A stretch of 64,000 nt of DNA from Danxiaibacter sp048498555. Lineage in GTDB: Bacteria; Bacteroidota; Bacteroidia; Chitinophagales; Chitinophagaceae. Below are positions 8,707-19,800 of this stretch, one piece after another. The stretch spans positions 1-64,000 of the forward strand of contig JBEHXT010000027.1 in assembly GCA_048498555.1 (NCBI GenBank). Reading direction: 5' to 3'. Below the pieces are notes generated by a model. The model saw only the letters and a list, made by a program, of their open reading frames with translations, was not told the origin of the DNA and did not search any database. Made by a program: the position numbers and the translations under genes. Each line of letters opens with the position of its first letter. Position 1 is the stretch's first letter.

Positions 8707-10509
8707 TTATTTTATTGCCGATGCCAACCACTTGTCACGCAGGACTGAGGCGCTTGCATCATCTGCAACGGAAAGATTGATTAATGGTGAGGCTGCAATT
8801 TTTATCGTTGATACCAGCTCCTGTTCCCGGTGTTTGAATACCACGGGTATAGCATCGCCCACCTTATGTGAACTAATAATCCTTTTAATATCATCCGGCT
8901 TTTTTACCGCAACGTTGTCAAGAGACGTTATTTCATCATCCATATCCAGTCCCGCATCGTACAAAGGCGTGTTTTTTATTGCGGTGCTTGTTATTACAAG
9001 CCTGTCTTCTTTAAACATCACTCGTCCAATCCACGGCTTTCCATCAGCCTGGGCTTTCAAGCCAAGCTTTGCCAAACCGGTTGAATAGTCAAAGGATTCA
9101 TGGCCAATGATGTATTTCTCAAAAAATGCTTTTGCGAACTGGTCATCCCTGGTTACCAGCTGTATTGTTTTCTTTACATCCTGCAAAGTATAGGCATGCT
9201 CGGTTTTACCGAATGACTTCCACATTGCTCTCATAAAATCATCCAGTGTTAAGTTGAATTTTGTCCGCAATTCAATATCCAGTGCAAGCGCTATAGCAGC
9301 GCCATAGGTGTAATACGAAGTAAACATATTGGGGTAATTGGTACGGTCTATCGATACTCCTGCATCCCTGAATATAGCAGTGCGGCTGTTATCTACAGGG
9401 GAATACAAAGTGCCTCCCGGCGTGTTTTCTTTTTCATTGATATAGTAAGCCATTGTGTTGGCCCAATCATTCAGTGATACAAAGTCACAACGTTTTAAAA
9501 CAAGATCACCATAATACTGCGTAAAACCCTCAGCGAGCCAAAGCTCGTTACTCATGTTACTTTTCTCAAAATTGAATGGCTCCAAAGTTTTAGGGCGAAT
9601 GCGTTCTACATTCCAGCAGTGAAAAAATTCGTGCGAAAATACACCCAGCTGATTATTAGCGCCAGTAAACGCACCGCCAGATGTAATCATTGTCGAGTTT
9701 CTGTGCTCCATACCATCGCCATGCACATAGGGGTTCATGCTGGCAATAAATGTATAGGTTCCGTAGTCATATGCAGGTGTTTCACCAAATACAGCCTGCG
9801 CTTCCTGTGTTATCCTTTTCACTTTCTCTCCAAATGCATCGGCCTGCTGTTGATCGGTATTAGCCTCAAGTGCCAGCCTGAACTTATATTGAGCGCCGTT
9901 TTTATTTGCTATTGTCCAATCAGCGAATTTCAGGTCGCCCAGTTTAGTAGGGCTATCCATTAAATATTGAAAGCCGGGAGCGGTGAATGTAAAAGGCTCA
10001 TCCGTTGGTTTAAGTTGTGTAGCTATTTTCCATTGTTTGCCGGCAGGAACTGAAAAATGCACCTGGATAAGCGCACTGTCTTTATCCATACCTTTCATCC
10101 ACATTAATGTAGCAGGCATATTTAAATGCACCGTATTTTCATCAACACAGGCATAAGTGCCATCGGCATAATTTGCAAACAAGGTGTATTCAACTTTTAT
10201 CCAACCGTCATGAACAGGCACCTCGTACACATCTCCATCTATTTTGTTTATTTCGATCTGCTTTCCATCTTTATTAAAAGCCTTTACGTTATATACATTT
10301 TTTCCAAATTCATGTGTAGCATAACGGCCCGGGGACGAACGGCTCATTCTGAAAATGGCGGACTGCCCCTTCTTTGCCGAAAAAGCAGTAAGTGAAATTT
10401 GCGCTTCGTGGTGCCGCAGATTGGGGAAAGAAAGATCGTACCGGAATTGTTGTGCATACGTGGTTGCCAAAAGAAACAGGCCCCCCAAACAAGCAATTAA
10501 TTTTTTCAT
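8707..10509 (-). CDS. M61 family (glycyl aminopeptidase-like) metallopeptidase with PDZ domain
   Basis: A secreted zinc peptidase of 600 residues. Signal peptide 1-20 (ATTYAQ), M61 N-terminal beta domain, catalytic domain with HEFFH at 293-297 inside SHEFFHCWNVERIRP, and a downstream zinc-ligand glutamate in NELWLAEGFTQYY (Glu327), then a PDZ domain at about 500-590 (AGLDMDDEITSLDNV). The family includes the glycyl aminopeptidase of Sphingomonas. An in-frame ATG at 10587 would add 26 residues with no signal-peptide logic, so 10509 is chosen. It is monocistronic with its own terminator. The substrate is unknown, but export to the periplasm or surface is expected. Confidence 0.9.
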   Translation of the reverse strand: MKKLIACLGGLFLLATTYAQQFRYDLSFPNLRHHEAQISLTAFSAKKGQSAIFRMSRSSPGRYATHEFGKNVYNVKAFNKDGKQIEINKIDGDVYEVPVHDGWIKVEYTLFANYADGTYACVDENTVHLNMPATLMWMKGMDKDSALIQVHFSVPAGKQWKIATQLKPTDEPFTFTAPGFQYLMDSPTKLGDLKFADWTIANKNGAQYKFRLALEANTDQQQADAFGEKVKRITQEAQAVFGETPAYDYGTYTFIASMNPYVHGDGMEHRNSTMITSGGAFTGANNQLGVFSHEFFHCWNVERIRPKTLEPFNFEKSNMSNELWLAEGFTQYYGDLVLKRCDFVSLNDWANTMAYYINEKENTPGGTLYSPVDNSRTAIFRDAGVSIDRTNYPNMFTSYYTYGAAIALALDIELRTKFNLTLDDFMRAMWKSFGKTEHAYTLQDVKKTIQLVTRDDQFAKAFFEKYIIGHESFDYSTGLAKLGLKAQADGKPWIGRVMFKEDRLVITSTAIKNTPLYDAGLDMDDEITSLDNVAVKKPDDIKRIISSHKVGDAIPVVFKHREQELVSTIKIAASPLINLSVADDASASVLRDKWLASAIK

Positions 10510-10695
10510 AATAGTTCTCATCTTATTAATACTGCCCTTTGGCAAATAAACCGGAAAGATAATTATTGATAGTTTATAAACTGCCAACTATAACGTTTTA
10601 ACAAGCCTTACCCGTTTTTGTCGACAAAAACAATATTTACATCTGCATAAACCTCCGAAACGTAGCTTTCATATGAAATTTTCAAAAAAATTAAA

Positions 10696-10734
10696 CAAAC
10701 GTTTGATTTAAATTACCAGTTAGCCTTACATTTG
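10696..10734 (+). promoter_or_regulatory. RND operon promoter with CAAACGTTTG operator on the -33 element
   Basis: The perfect palindrome CAAACGTTTG (10696-10705) ends in TTTG (10702-10705), which is the -33 element. After 21 bp comes TACATTTG (10727-10734), a perfect TAnnTTTG -7 element. Flanking bases extend the dyad (TTAAA-CAAACGTTTG-ATTTAA). A repressor bound here would mask the promoter. The 12-mer AAACAAACGTTT within it recurs at the tetR promoter near 36365. TetR control is inferred. Confidence 0.65.
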
Positions 10735-10865
10735 CGATTTATTTAAGTAACCCCAAAGTCAGACTGTTCCCCCTAACACCAAACCTTCAATGCAACGGCT
10801 ATACGGCTTTTGCCCGTTGCTATAATATATTTTTTGATTGAGTATAAAGACCATTAAGATTGTGT

Positions 10866-12182
10866 ATGATAAGAAGTATAATAATTAGTGCAACGTTATT
10901 GATAGCAACTATACATAACGTAAGCGGACAAATGAAAGACTCAACCATGCCAAGCGCTACGCTGCAAAATTGCGTGCAGTATGCGTTGGCAAAGCAGCCT
11001 GTTGTTCAACAGGCATTGCTAGATGAGGAAATAACCGAGCGGCAAATTAAGGCCAAACTGGCTGATTGGTACCCACAAGTAAATTTTGCGTATAATTTTC
11101 AGCGCAACTTTCAATTACAGCAGTCAGTCATCAATGGGCAGCTTATTAAATTCGGCGTTGATAATACCTCTGCTGGACAGTTTGTTTTAAACCAAACTAT
11201 TTTCAACAAAGATGTTTTACTGGCAAGGCGGAGTGCAAAAGATGTGCGCACGCAAAGCCAGCAGAATACAGTAAACAACAAGATCTCTACTACTGTTTCA
11301 GTAAGCAAGGCCTTTTATGATGTGCTGCTTACCACACAACAAATAGATCTTTTGAACGATGACATTGTAAGGTTGAAACAAAGCCTTAAAGATGCAACAA
11401 GCCAATACAAAGCTGGTATTGTGGACAAAACAGATTACAAGCGCGCAACCATTGCATTAAACAATTCGCAGGCACAGAAAAAAAGCGCAGAGGAAGGATT
11501 AAAAGCTAAATACGCTTATTTGAAGGAGCAGATGGGCTATCCTTCTGATTCTATACTGAAGCTGCAATACGATACTACCGCTATGGAAAAAGACGCGTTT
11601 GTAGATACGCTTCAGGTTGTTACTTACCAAAACAGGATAGAATTTCAACAATTGCAAACTGCGAAAAAACTGCAGGAAGATAATCTTAAGTATTACAAAT
11701 GGAGCTACATTCCAAGTGTAAGCGCTTTTGCCCAATACAATTACAACTTTCAGAGCAACAAATTTTCGGAGCTTTATAACCAAACATATCCAAGTTCTTT
11801 TGGAGGTTTCAACATTGCCTGGCCCATATTTCAGGGCACTAAGAGAACACAGCAGGTAAAACAGGCCGAGCTTGAACTGAAGCGCGTTGACTATGATTTT
11901 ATTTCTCTTAAAAATGCAATCAGCTCTCAATTTGCCCAGGCCATGGCCGGCTATAAAAGCAGCCTTGCGAGCTACACCGCATTAAAAGAGAATCTGGAGC
12001 TTGCGCAGGATGTGTACAACACAATACAGCTTCAATACAAATCAGGTGTTAAGGCATACCTGGAAGTAATAACAGCAGAATCTGATCTGCGCTCTGCAGA
12101 AATCAATTATATAAACGCCTTGTACCAGTTGCTTAGTAGTAAGCTGGATGTACAGCAGGCTTTAGGAACCATTCAATATTAA
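10866..12182 (+). CDS. TolC family outer membrane efflux protein
   Basis: A 438-residue outer membrane factor, the exit duct of the tripartite RND pump encoded by the next two genes. Signal peptide about 1-22 (NVSGQ), then two OEP repeats rich in long helices (RVLLARRSAKD- and KRTQQVKQAELELKR-type segments) with the usual AYLEVITAESDLRSAEINYINALYQLL ending, given here only as its start AYLEVITAESDLRSAEINY. A TTG at 10860 is in frame, but ATG at 10866 gives the better signal peptide. The promoter and operator lie about 130-170 bp upstream. The MFP gene follows after 24 bp. Confidence 0.93.
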   Translation: MIRSIIISATLLIATIHNVSGQMKDSTMPSATLQNCVQYALAKQPVVQQALLDEEITERQIKAKLADWYPQVNFAYNFQRNFQLQQSVINGQLIKFGVDNTSAGQFVLNQTIFNKDVLLARRSAKDVRTQSQQNTVNNKISTTVSVSKAFYDVLLTTQQIDLLNDDIVRLKQSLKDATSQYKAGIVDKTDYKRATIALNNSQAQKKSAEEGLKAKYAYLKEQMGYPSDSILKLQYDTTAMEKDAFVDTLQVVTYQNRIEFQQLQTAKKLQEDNLKYYKWSYIPSVSAFAQYNYNFQSNKFSELYNQTYPSSFGGFNIAWPIFQGTKRTQQVKQAELELKRVDYDFISLKNAISSQFAQAMAGYKSSLASYTALKENLELAQDVYNTIQLQYKSGVKAYLEVITAESDLRSAEINYINALYQLLSSKLDVQQALGTIQY

Positions 12183-12206
12183 TAAAAGTTAAACCCGTTA
12201 TATTTT

Positions 12207-13346
12207 ATGAAACATAGATTACGTTGGGCAGGTTTTAATTTGGCAGGATTGATGATACTTGCATCCTGTGGCGGCAAACAACAACAGCAACAACAGGCTC
12301 CGGCAGCAGTACCGGTAACCGTTGCAGACGTTACAACTACAGACGCCGTTTACTACGATGAGTACCCGGGCACTCTAACGGCTTTAAATCAAATTCAATT
12401 AACCGCACAGGTTAGCGGTTACATTACCGGTGTCTTCTTTAAAGATGGAGACAAGGTAAGCCAGGGCCAAAAACTGTATACGATAGATGCACAGATCTAT
12501 GATGCCAACTATCAGCAGTCTGTGGCCAACCTACAGGTACAGGAAACCAATCTGATAAAAGCACAGAAAGATGCGGACCGCTATCACGAACTTGATAAGA
12601 ATGATGCGATAGCCAAGCAACAGGTGGATTATGCTGATGCCGCTCTGGAAGCAGCGAAGAAACAAGTTGCAGCAGCAAAAGCGACTGTTAACAGCGTGCA
12701 GGCAAATGTTAAGTTCTCTACTATTTATGCGCCATTTAGCGGAACCATTGGTATTTCACTTGTGAAAGTGGGCACTGCGGTTGTAGCGGGGCAAACGGTA
12801 TTAAACACCGTTTCTACTGATAATCCGATGGCTGTTGACTTTGCCGTTGATCAGAAAGAGATCTACAGATTTTCACAATTGCAACAAAAGAACAATCCGA
12901 AGGATTCAACATTTATGATTGCATTTGGAAGTGATGTATATCCTCAACCCGGAAAGATCGCATTGATCGATCGTGCTGTAGATCCGCAAACCGGTACCAT
13001 CAAAACAAGGCTTGTATTTCCGAATGACAAGAACATGCTGAAAGCCGGAATGAACGCTATAGTAAAAGTTAAGAACAGCAGCTCTACAGCTTCAGTTATT
13101 ATTCCTTACAAAGCTATTACCGAGCAGTTAGGCGAATTCTTTGTGTACACTGTTGGCGACAGCAGCAAGGTTGCCCAACACAAAGTGCATTTGGGTAAAC
13201 AGATAGGAACAAACGTGATAATAAAAGATGGTTTAGAAGCCGGACAAAAAATTGTTGTTCAGGGTGTACAAAACCTTCGTGAAGGATCAACTATCACAAC
13301 AGCTCCTCCACAGCAACCTGGTGCAGCTCAGCAACAGAAAAAATAA
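12207..13346 (+). CDS. RND efflux periplasmic adaptor (membrane fusion) lipoprotein
   Basis: A 379-residue adaptor linking the inner-membrane RND pump to TolC. A type II signal peptide with lipobox LASC (Cys21) is followed by a glutamine-rich linker. Then come the biotinyl-lipoyl-like domain (GYITGVFFKDGDKVSQGQKLY), a coiled-coil hairpin (about 105-160), the second lipoyl half (FSTIYAPFSGTIGISLVKVG) and the beta-barrel and membrane-proximal domains. The low-complexity C-terminus (PPQQPGAAQQQKK) is not informative. It is the second gene of the operon. A 114-bp spacer with inverted word repeats separates it from the pump gene. Confidence 0.93.
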   Translation: MKHRLRWAGFNLAGLMILASCGGKQQQQQQAPAAVPVTVADVTTTDAVYYDEYPGTLTALNQIQLTAQVSGYITGVFFKDGDKVSQGQKLYTIDAQIYDANYQQSVANLQVQETNLIKAQKDADRYHELDKNDAIAKQQVDYADAALEAAKKQVAAAKATVNSVQANVKFSTIYAPFSGTIGISLVKVGTAVVAGQTVLNTVSTDNPMAVDFAVDQKEIYRFSQLQQKNNPKDSTFMIAFGSDVYPQPGKIALIDRAVDPQTGTIKTRLVFPNDKNMLKAGMNAIVKVKNSSSTASVIIPYKAITEQLGEFFVYTVGDSSKVAQHKVHLGKQIGTNVIIKDGLEAGQKIVVQGVQNLREGSTITTAPPQQPGAAQQQKK

Positions 13347-13349
13347 TTC

Positions 13350-13433
13350 GATGTAAGATGTACGATATCAGATGTACGATGTAAGGTTTTACCTGATACC
13401 TGAAACCTGATACCTTACAACTTACACCTTTTT
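13350..13433. repeat. Word-type repeat between MFP and RND genes
   Basis: The left half repeats GATGTAAGATGTACGAT-like words; the right half repeats CCTGATACCTGAAACCTGATACC and then TTACAACTTACACC, partly the reverse complement of the left (GTAAG / CTTAC, AGGTTT / AAACCT). The element sits inside an operon, so it does not block all read-through, but a hairpin here could change the ratio of pump to adaptor. Confidence 0.75.
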
Positions 13434-13460
13434 GACAGGCACTAATTATAACTAAAGCAG

Positions 13461-16400
13461 ATGATAGCAGATACTTTTATAAAACGACCAGTGACGGCTA
13501 TTGTAATCTCAATAGTGATTGTGTTAGTGGGATTAATTTCCATGACAACACTACCTATTGCACAGTATCCTGATATTACACCGCCAACGGTTTCAATCGC
13601 CGGTAACTTTATCGGTGCCGACGCTCAAACGGTTGAGCAAACTACTACTACTGCGATTGAGACGCAGGTAAACGGTACTCCCGGCATGACGTACATGACG
13701 AGCAACAGTACCAGCAGTGGCCAAAGCAGCATCACAGTAAACTTTGAAGTAGGAACAGATATTAATATCGCAACACTTGACGTACAAAACCGTGTAAGTG
13801 TTGCTGAACCAACATTACCAGATGCCGTTAAACGTTTGGGGCTGACTACACGTAAGCGTAACCCGAGCATCATGATGGCGCTTGCGTTGTATTCTCCAAA
13901 TGGTTCACACGATGCAACCTTCCTTGGTAACTACGCGAATATTTATCTTAAAGATGCCTTATTGCGTGTAAAAGGCGTGGGTGATATCTTCACCAGAGGA
14001 GATGATTTTGGCATGCGTGTGTGGCTTGACCCTAAGAAACTGGCGGCGTTAAACTTAACACCACAAGACATCATCGGTTCATTGAGCGAACAGAACCTTC
14101 AGGTAGCAGCAGGAACCATTGGTGGTAACCCTCAGCCTACTGCTCAAAGTTTTGAATACAGTGTTCTGACAAACAGCCGCATCAACACGCAGGCTCAGTT
14201 TGAAGATATTATTGTAAGAACTAATCCAGGCAATTCAAGTATAGTTCGTTTACGAGATGTGGCAAGAGTTGAACTTGGAAAATTTGACTACGGAAATAAT
14301 TCATTTGTAAACGGTAAGCCGTGTGCCTTCATCCTTATTTACCAGGCTCCGGGTGCCAATGCGCTAGACACGTATGATGGTATTAATAAGACCCTAACAC
14401 AAATGAAGAAGGCGTTCCCGCCTGATGTTGATTACCTTGTACCACTTGAAACTGCGTCCGTAGTAAGAGTGTCTATCGAAGAAGTACTCCATACACTTGT
14501 AGAAGCACTTATTCTTGTAATCTTAGTGGTGTTCCTGTTTCTTCAGAACTGGCGCGCTACGCTTATCCCCGTACTGGCGATCCCGGTTTCGCTGATCGGT
14601 ACATTCATCTTCTTCATACCATTCGGATTTACAATTAACACTCTTACGTTGTTCGCATTTGTGTTGGCGATTGGTATTGTGGTGGATGACGCCATTGTGG
14701 TGGTAGAAGCCGTGCAACACTATATTGACCACGAAAAGATCTCGCCTAAAGAAGCAACGCAAAAAGCGATGCGCGATATCTCGGGACCAGTTGTGGCAAT
14801 TGCGTTGATCCTTGCTGCGGTATTTATACCAGTGAGTTTTGTTCCGGGTATCGTAGGCCGGTTATATCAACAGTTCGCCATTACCATTGCCGTGTCTGTG
14901 ATTATCTCTGCCTTCGTCGCGTTATCACTCACACCGGCTTTATGTACTTTGATGTTGAAGCCATCCAAAGATGAAAATGCAAAAAAGAATCTGTTGGAAA
15001 AATTCTTTGCAGCCTTCAACAGGTGGTTTGAAAAAGTATCTCATAAATACACTCGCGGTGTTGCTAAATGGATAAAAGGAACACCTTATGTTCTGGTGAT
15101 GATGGTTTGCTTGTTTGTAGGATTGTTCTTCCTGTTTCAAAACAAACCAACAGGATTTATTCCTACTGAGGATGAGGGCCGTTTGTTTGTAACATACGAA
15201 ATGCCGGAAGGTACATCTACTACAAGAAACGTTGCTATGATGAAGGACCTGATGGCAAGAGTGCAGTCTATCCCTTCTGTGGGGGTTGTGGGTGGCCTTG
15301 CCGGATTGAACGTTATCAGCTTCTCCAACAAATCTAACGCGGGTACCATGTTTGTGAGTTTAAAACCATGGAGCGAACGTACGTCTAAGGAAGAAGAGTT
15401 GCAAGGGGTGATAAAACAAATTATGATGAAGACCGGAGACATTAAAGAGGCGCGCGTATTGCCCATTGCGCCGCCTGCTATTCCAGGCCTAGGACAAACA
15501 TCTGGTTTTACATTCGAGTTACAGCAAACAACCAGCACAGATAGTATTCAGCAATTTGAAAAGGTTGCACAAAAGTTCCAGATGGAGTTAATGAAACGTC
15601 CGGAGATTGGTGTAGCGTTTACCTTCTTCTCTACAAAAACCCCAACCTACCGCGTTGACGTAAATAAAGATCAGGCCAAAAAATTGGGTGTACTTGTTTC
15701 GGATGTTTATGCGACTATGTCTACATTATTAGGTAGTAGTTACGTAAATGACTTCAACCTATACGGAAGAAACTTCCGTGTGATGGCACAGGCGGACAGT
15801 TCATTCCGTACATCACTCAACGACTTCCAGAATTATTATGTAAGAAACAGCCAGGGTAATATGATACCGATGAGTTCGTTGGTGACAACGAAACTAGTAG
15901 AAAACCCTGCGGTTATTTCGCACTACAATATCTATCGTTCAATAGAATTTAACGGAACGCCGAAGCCAGGATTCAGTAGTGGCCAGGCAATTGAAGCCTT
16001 GAAAGAGGTTGCCGCGCAGACCTTACCTGAAGGTTATGGCTATGAGTTCTCCGGCATGAGCCGTGAAGAGATTAAAGCGGGAAGCAGCACAGGTATAATC
16101 TTCGCGATTTCTATTGTGTTTGTGTTCCTGTTCCTTGCCGCATTGTATGAAAGCTGGTCCATACCATTCTCTGTGTTGTTTGCGGTTCCTATTGGTGCCT
16201 TAGGATCAATTATAACACTAACGTTGTTGCCTAACATTACCAACAACGTGTATGCGCAAATTGGTTTGATCACACTGATTGGCCTTGCAGCGAAGAATGC
16301 GATCCTGATCGTTGAGTTTGCAAAAGAAAGGGTGGACCGTGGTATTGATATCGTACACGCGACGTTGCAAGCGGTTCAACTACGTTTGCGCCCGATCATA

Positions 16401-16649
16401 ATGACTTCACTGGCGTTTATACTTGGTGTATTGCCTTTGGCATTTGCAAGCGGCGCCGCTGCTCAATCACGTCAGACAATCGGATGGACGGTGTTTGGCG
16501 GTATGCTGGCAGCCACTACCCTCGCAATCTTCGTAGTTCCGGTATTGTTCGTTCTCATCACTAAAATTTCTTACGGACGTAAATTGAAGCGCCTGGAAGA
16601 ACAAAACAAACTGGAAGCCCAGGTAGATCAAATAGCAAGCAGAAGCTAA
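13461..16649 (+). CDS. RND (HAE1 family) inner-membrane drug efflux transporter
   Basis: A 1062-residue proton-driven multidrug exporter of the AcrB/MexB type. Twelve transmembrane segments and two large periplasmic loops are evident. The N-terminus FIKRPVTAIVISIVIVLVG is typical. Proton-relay residues are seen in TM4 (GIVVDDAIVVVEAV, the Asp pair) and TM10 (LIGLAAKNAILIVEFAKE, the Lys). Length fits the family. With the two preceding genes it forms a complete tripartite pump; a terminator follows. Export of hydrophobic toxicants is expected. Control by the TetR protein at 36 kb is inferred from the shared operator. Confidence 0.95.
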   Translation: MIADTFIKRPVTAIVISIVIVLVGLISMTTLPIAQYPDITPPTVSIAGNFIGADAQTVEQTTTTAIETQVNGTPGMTYMTSNSTSSGQSSITVNFEVGTDINIATLDVQNRVSVAEPTLPDAVKRLGLTTRKRNPSIMMALALYSPNGSHDATFLGNYANIYLKDALLRVKGVGDIFTRGDDFGMRVWLDPKKLAALNLTPQDIIGSLSEQNLQVAAGTIGGNPQPTAQSFEYSVLTNSRINTQAQFEDIIVRTNPGNSSIVRLRDVARVELGKFDYGNNSFVNGKPCAFILIYQAPGANALDTYDGINKTLTQMKKAFPPDVDYLVPLETASVVRVSIEEVLHTLVEALILVILVVFLFLQNWRATLIPVLAIPVSLIGTFIFFIPFGFTINTLTLFAFVLAIGIVVDDAIVVVEAVQHYIDHEKISPKEATQKAMRDISGPVVAIALILAAVFIPVSFVPGIVGRLYQQFAITIAVSVIISAFVALSLTPALCTLMLKPSKDENAKKNLLEKFFAAFNRWFEKVSHKYTRGVAKWIKGTPYVLVMMVCLFVGLFFLFQNKPTGFIPTEDEGRLFVTYEMPEGTSTTRNVAMMKDLMARVQSIPSVGVVGGLAGLNVISFSNKSNAGTMFVSLKPWSERTSKEEELQGVIKQIMMKTGDIKEARVLPIAPPAIPGLGQTSGFTFELQQTTSTDSIQQFEKVAQKFQMELMKRPEIGVAFTFFSTKTPTYRVDVNKDQAKKLGVLVSDVYATMSTLLGSSYVNDFNLYGRNFRVMAQADSSFRTSLNDFQNYYVRNSQGNMIPMSSLVTTKLVENPAVISHYNIYRSIEFNGTPKPGFSSGQAIEALKEVAAQTLPEGYGYEFSGMSREEIKAGSSTGIIFAISIVFVFLFLAALYESWSIPFSVLFAVPIGALGSIITLTLLPNITNNVYAQIGLITLIGLAAKNAILIVEFAKERVDRGIDIVHATLQAVQLRLRPIIMTSLAFILGVLPLAFASGAAAQSRQTIGWTVFGGMLAATTLAIFVVPVLFVLITKISYGRKLKRLEEQNKLEAQVDQIASRS

Positions 16650-16670
16650 AACTTAAAATAAATATTTATC

Positions 16671-16706
16671 AAAATCCGCGTAGCAAATTAGCCGCGCGGA
16701 TTTTTT
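16671..16706 (+). terminator. Intrinsic terminator of the efflux operon
   Basis: AAAATCCGCG (16671-16680) pairs with CGCGGATTTT (16695-16704) around a 14-nt loop and runs into TTTTTT, 22 bp after the pump stop codon. Confidence 0.88.
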
Positions 16707-16825
16707 ATTATCAATAATTTTAATGTTAAACCCTTCAAATATTAAAATTTTGTTCTAGCACGCACAGATTCAGGATCGTGGATGGTTTTTATATATTTTC
16801 GTTAAAAAACACCACCCCTAGAACA

Positions 16826-19800
16826 ATGTTTAATCTCTTTAAGGGTGTCATTTTGCTTGGGCTCTTATTGCCCCTAATGACAAAAGCCCAAAAATCCGTT
16901 ACCTATTTTTCAGACGACCTACAAAAAACATCTCACAGCGAAGTTTTATGTGTTCAGCGGCAAGGGCAATTTACCTATGTTGCAAGCCGTTCGCAGGATT
17001 CAGGCAATTTTGCCTCATGCCCTACAATAGTGAAGCTCGACACAGCGGGTAACAGCCTTTGGACATGCTCACTAAACAAACAGATAGACACAGCAGACAA
17101 CAGGCAGTCCAGTTTTTACGCTTATGGTTATATACAAACCCTTGCAATAGATGATACGTCCCTTTATGCCGGCTATACCGGAGGCAATGGCATCAACCAA
17201 ATATGGAAAGTAAATCAACTTACCGGTGATGCAGTCTGGAAAAAAACGAGCGGCGGCGGCCCACTAACATTAAAAGTAGCCGATAGCAAAAGGATAGCTT
17301 ACACCTATAACGCTGTGGAAGGATACGTTTACGAACTTGTTGACAAGTTCACCGGTAAATCGCTATTCTCAAAAGTCATTTCTTCAAGCGTCCGAAACAA
17401 ATCCGAATGTTTTTTCAATGTAGACAACGACGGCTCGACTTACATAATAAAAGGGGATAGCATTTTTAAGTATACTACTCCTGAATTGACAATTTTGAGC
17501 TGGGCAAAACAAGTAAGCACATTAGGCGCTATAACCGAAGTTAAGATTGAAAATGATGGCATTTATTTTTTTGGTGCCGGACGCAACCTCTTTGCTGGCG
17601 CGGTAAGTAATACTGATGGCACCGTTAAATGGCAAACTTCGGCTCTGTATAATCCAAATGTCCTGGAGGATTATGTTAGCGATTACAAAGTTGTAAACGG
17701 CTATGTTTATATGAGCGGCCTTCATATGTATTATGGCGGCACGACTACAGCATACCGCATTTGTAAAATTGATCGCAATACCGGAGCATTGGTATGGGAA
17801 ACTGTATATATCCCTTCCGAGCTTACATACCCAAAAGGGTATCCAAATTATTTTGGGGTAACAACGTTTGACGTAGATCAAATTGGAAATGTATACACTA
17901 GCGGTTACGAAAATGGCAATGATATGCGCGCGGGCGTTTGGGGTATTTGCAAATTTGATTCAGCGGGAAAACTTGTTTATCACAAAACGGTTCCGGATAC
18001 CATGTCGTACGTTGCGTATAATAGCAAGGGTGTGTCTACATTTGTTTACAACAACCGCGTTTTTCATATAGGGCAACTTCAAAGAAGCCAATCTATTACA
18101 AGGCCTGATGTAACCTGCATTGCTACTGATACGTCATCAGTATTTGCGCCATCCCGAGTAACCGGAACTTATTCCGCTTACCAGGAATTTAGCAATGTGG
18201 CAGGAATACACAATTTTTCAGTTAATAAATACGCGGTACTAAAACAGATGGGTCCGGCTTGCGTTGTGGAGTTGCGCTCGTCGGAGGACGGCAAAATTTT
18301 ATGGTCGAAAAAAATAATGCACCAGCAACAGCTTACCGCAGACAAATTAAATGTTACTGCCGACAATCAAATTATTTTCAGTGCGCTTTCGCACGGTCCT
18401 GGAAATTCTATGCAATTTGATTATCAGGGTGTCCCAGACAGCATCTATTTTATAAAGCTTGACTCCACTGGTATAGTGACCGAAGAAAAACCGTTTTCAC
18501 TTATTGGCAAACGCGGCTTTAAATCCATTCAACTTTATACAAGCAGCGATAACAACACCGCATTTTATTATACACAAATAGACAGGTATAACAATCCCTT
18601 TTCTTTGTCCGCGTCCAACATCAGCAATGCCACCAAACTGGGAGAAGATTACATGGCATCCAATTATCTTCCCTTAGAAGCGAAACAAAACATCGCCGTT
18701 GCACCCGCAGGGGATTCTGCTGTTTACTTTAGAACCAGCCCTCCCATAAGTGCGGGAAATACCGCTTTGTTGGAAATATTAACAAACGGCCTTACAACGT
18801 CGGCGTTCAAAATCACCGATCTTCAATTTTCGACCTATAACCTGGCAGTTTGCGACTCAAATTCAGTGATTGTCCTGGGACGAGATACCAGTATGAAAAG
18901 CAACATTGTGAGGTTTAGTGTAAAATCACGCAGCAGGATGTGGACAAGCATTGCTGATCCGGCACACATAATTGATATGGCGGACTGCTCAGGTCAGCAT
19001 GTTTATTTATCGGGCAGAAAAGGTGCGGGCCTTCTTATAAGGCAACTTGATAAAAACACCGGTTCAACAAAATGGGAAAAAATAATTGCACCTGCCGGCG
19101 CCAACCAATACTATGTACCCTTAAATCAAAAATTTAATACGCAACGCAGCCAGTATACAATTGTTGGTTATATAGCAGACTCTTCAGCCATTCAAACTAC
19201 ACAATCCGCTTTTTATGTTACCGTAGATGTGAATGGTAGTATTGTAAACCAATGGACAGAAAAAAGCGACTTTAACCGTAATAATGCACTTAGCCAGATA
19301 GAAGTTAGCCAGCTTGGCCAAACTTTAATCGGTGGAGCGCAATACAAAATGCCCTATGGCCGGTCTGGTATTTTTATTGAGGCTGACAGTGCTTTTAAGG
19401 TTCCGCATCTTCCGTTGACAGTAAACATTTCAATAGTTCCAAAAGACACAGTTTGCGCAGGCGATTCTATACAATTGATCGCAAATGCTTCTGGATGCAC
19501 TGGTTGCACTTATTTATGGAACGGCAAAAGCTCCGCTCAAGGCAATACGTTGATTGTTAAAGAATCGGGCGAGTATACGGTTACAATAAGCAATGGAGTG
19601 GATTCAGCGCAGGACAGCACCACTGTTGTAGTGAACCCGTTGCCGCAGAAACCGCAAATAACACAATCAAACGATAGCCTGGTGTCTTCTTCAGCAAGTG
19701 GCAATCAATGGTACCTGAACGGCCAGACAATACCAGGCGCAACCGCTCAATCGTACAAAGCCACTACTTCAGGAGTTTACAAAGTCCAGATTGTAAAAGA

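Noticed and set aside
8624..9088. Plus-strand frame opposite the M61 peptidase C-terminus
   Set aside because: It begins inside the terminator hairpin and runs antisense to the PDZ-domain coding region.
16778..16825. Upstream ATG of the secreted propeller protein
   Set aside because: The extra 16 residues precede a complete signal peptide and would disrupt export.
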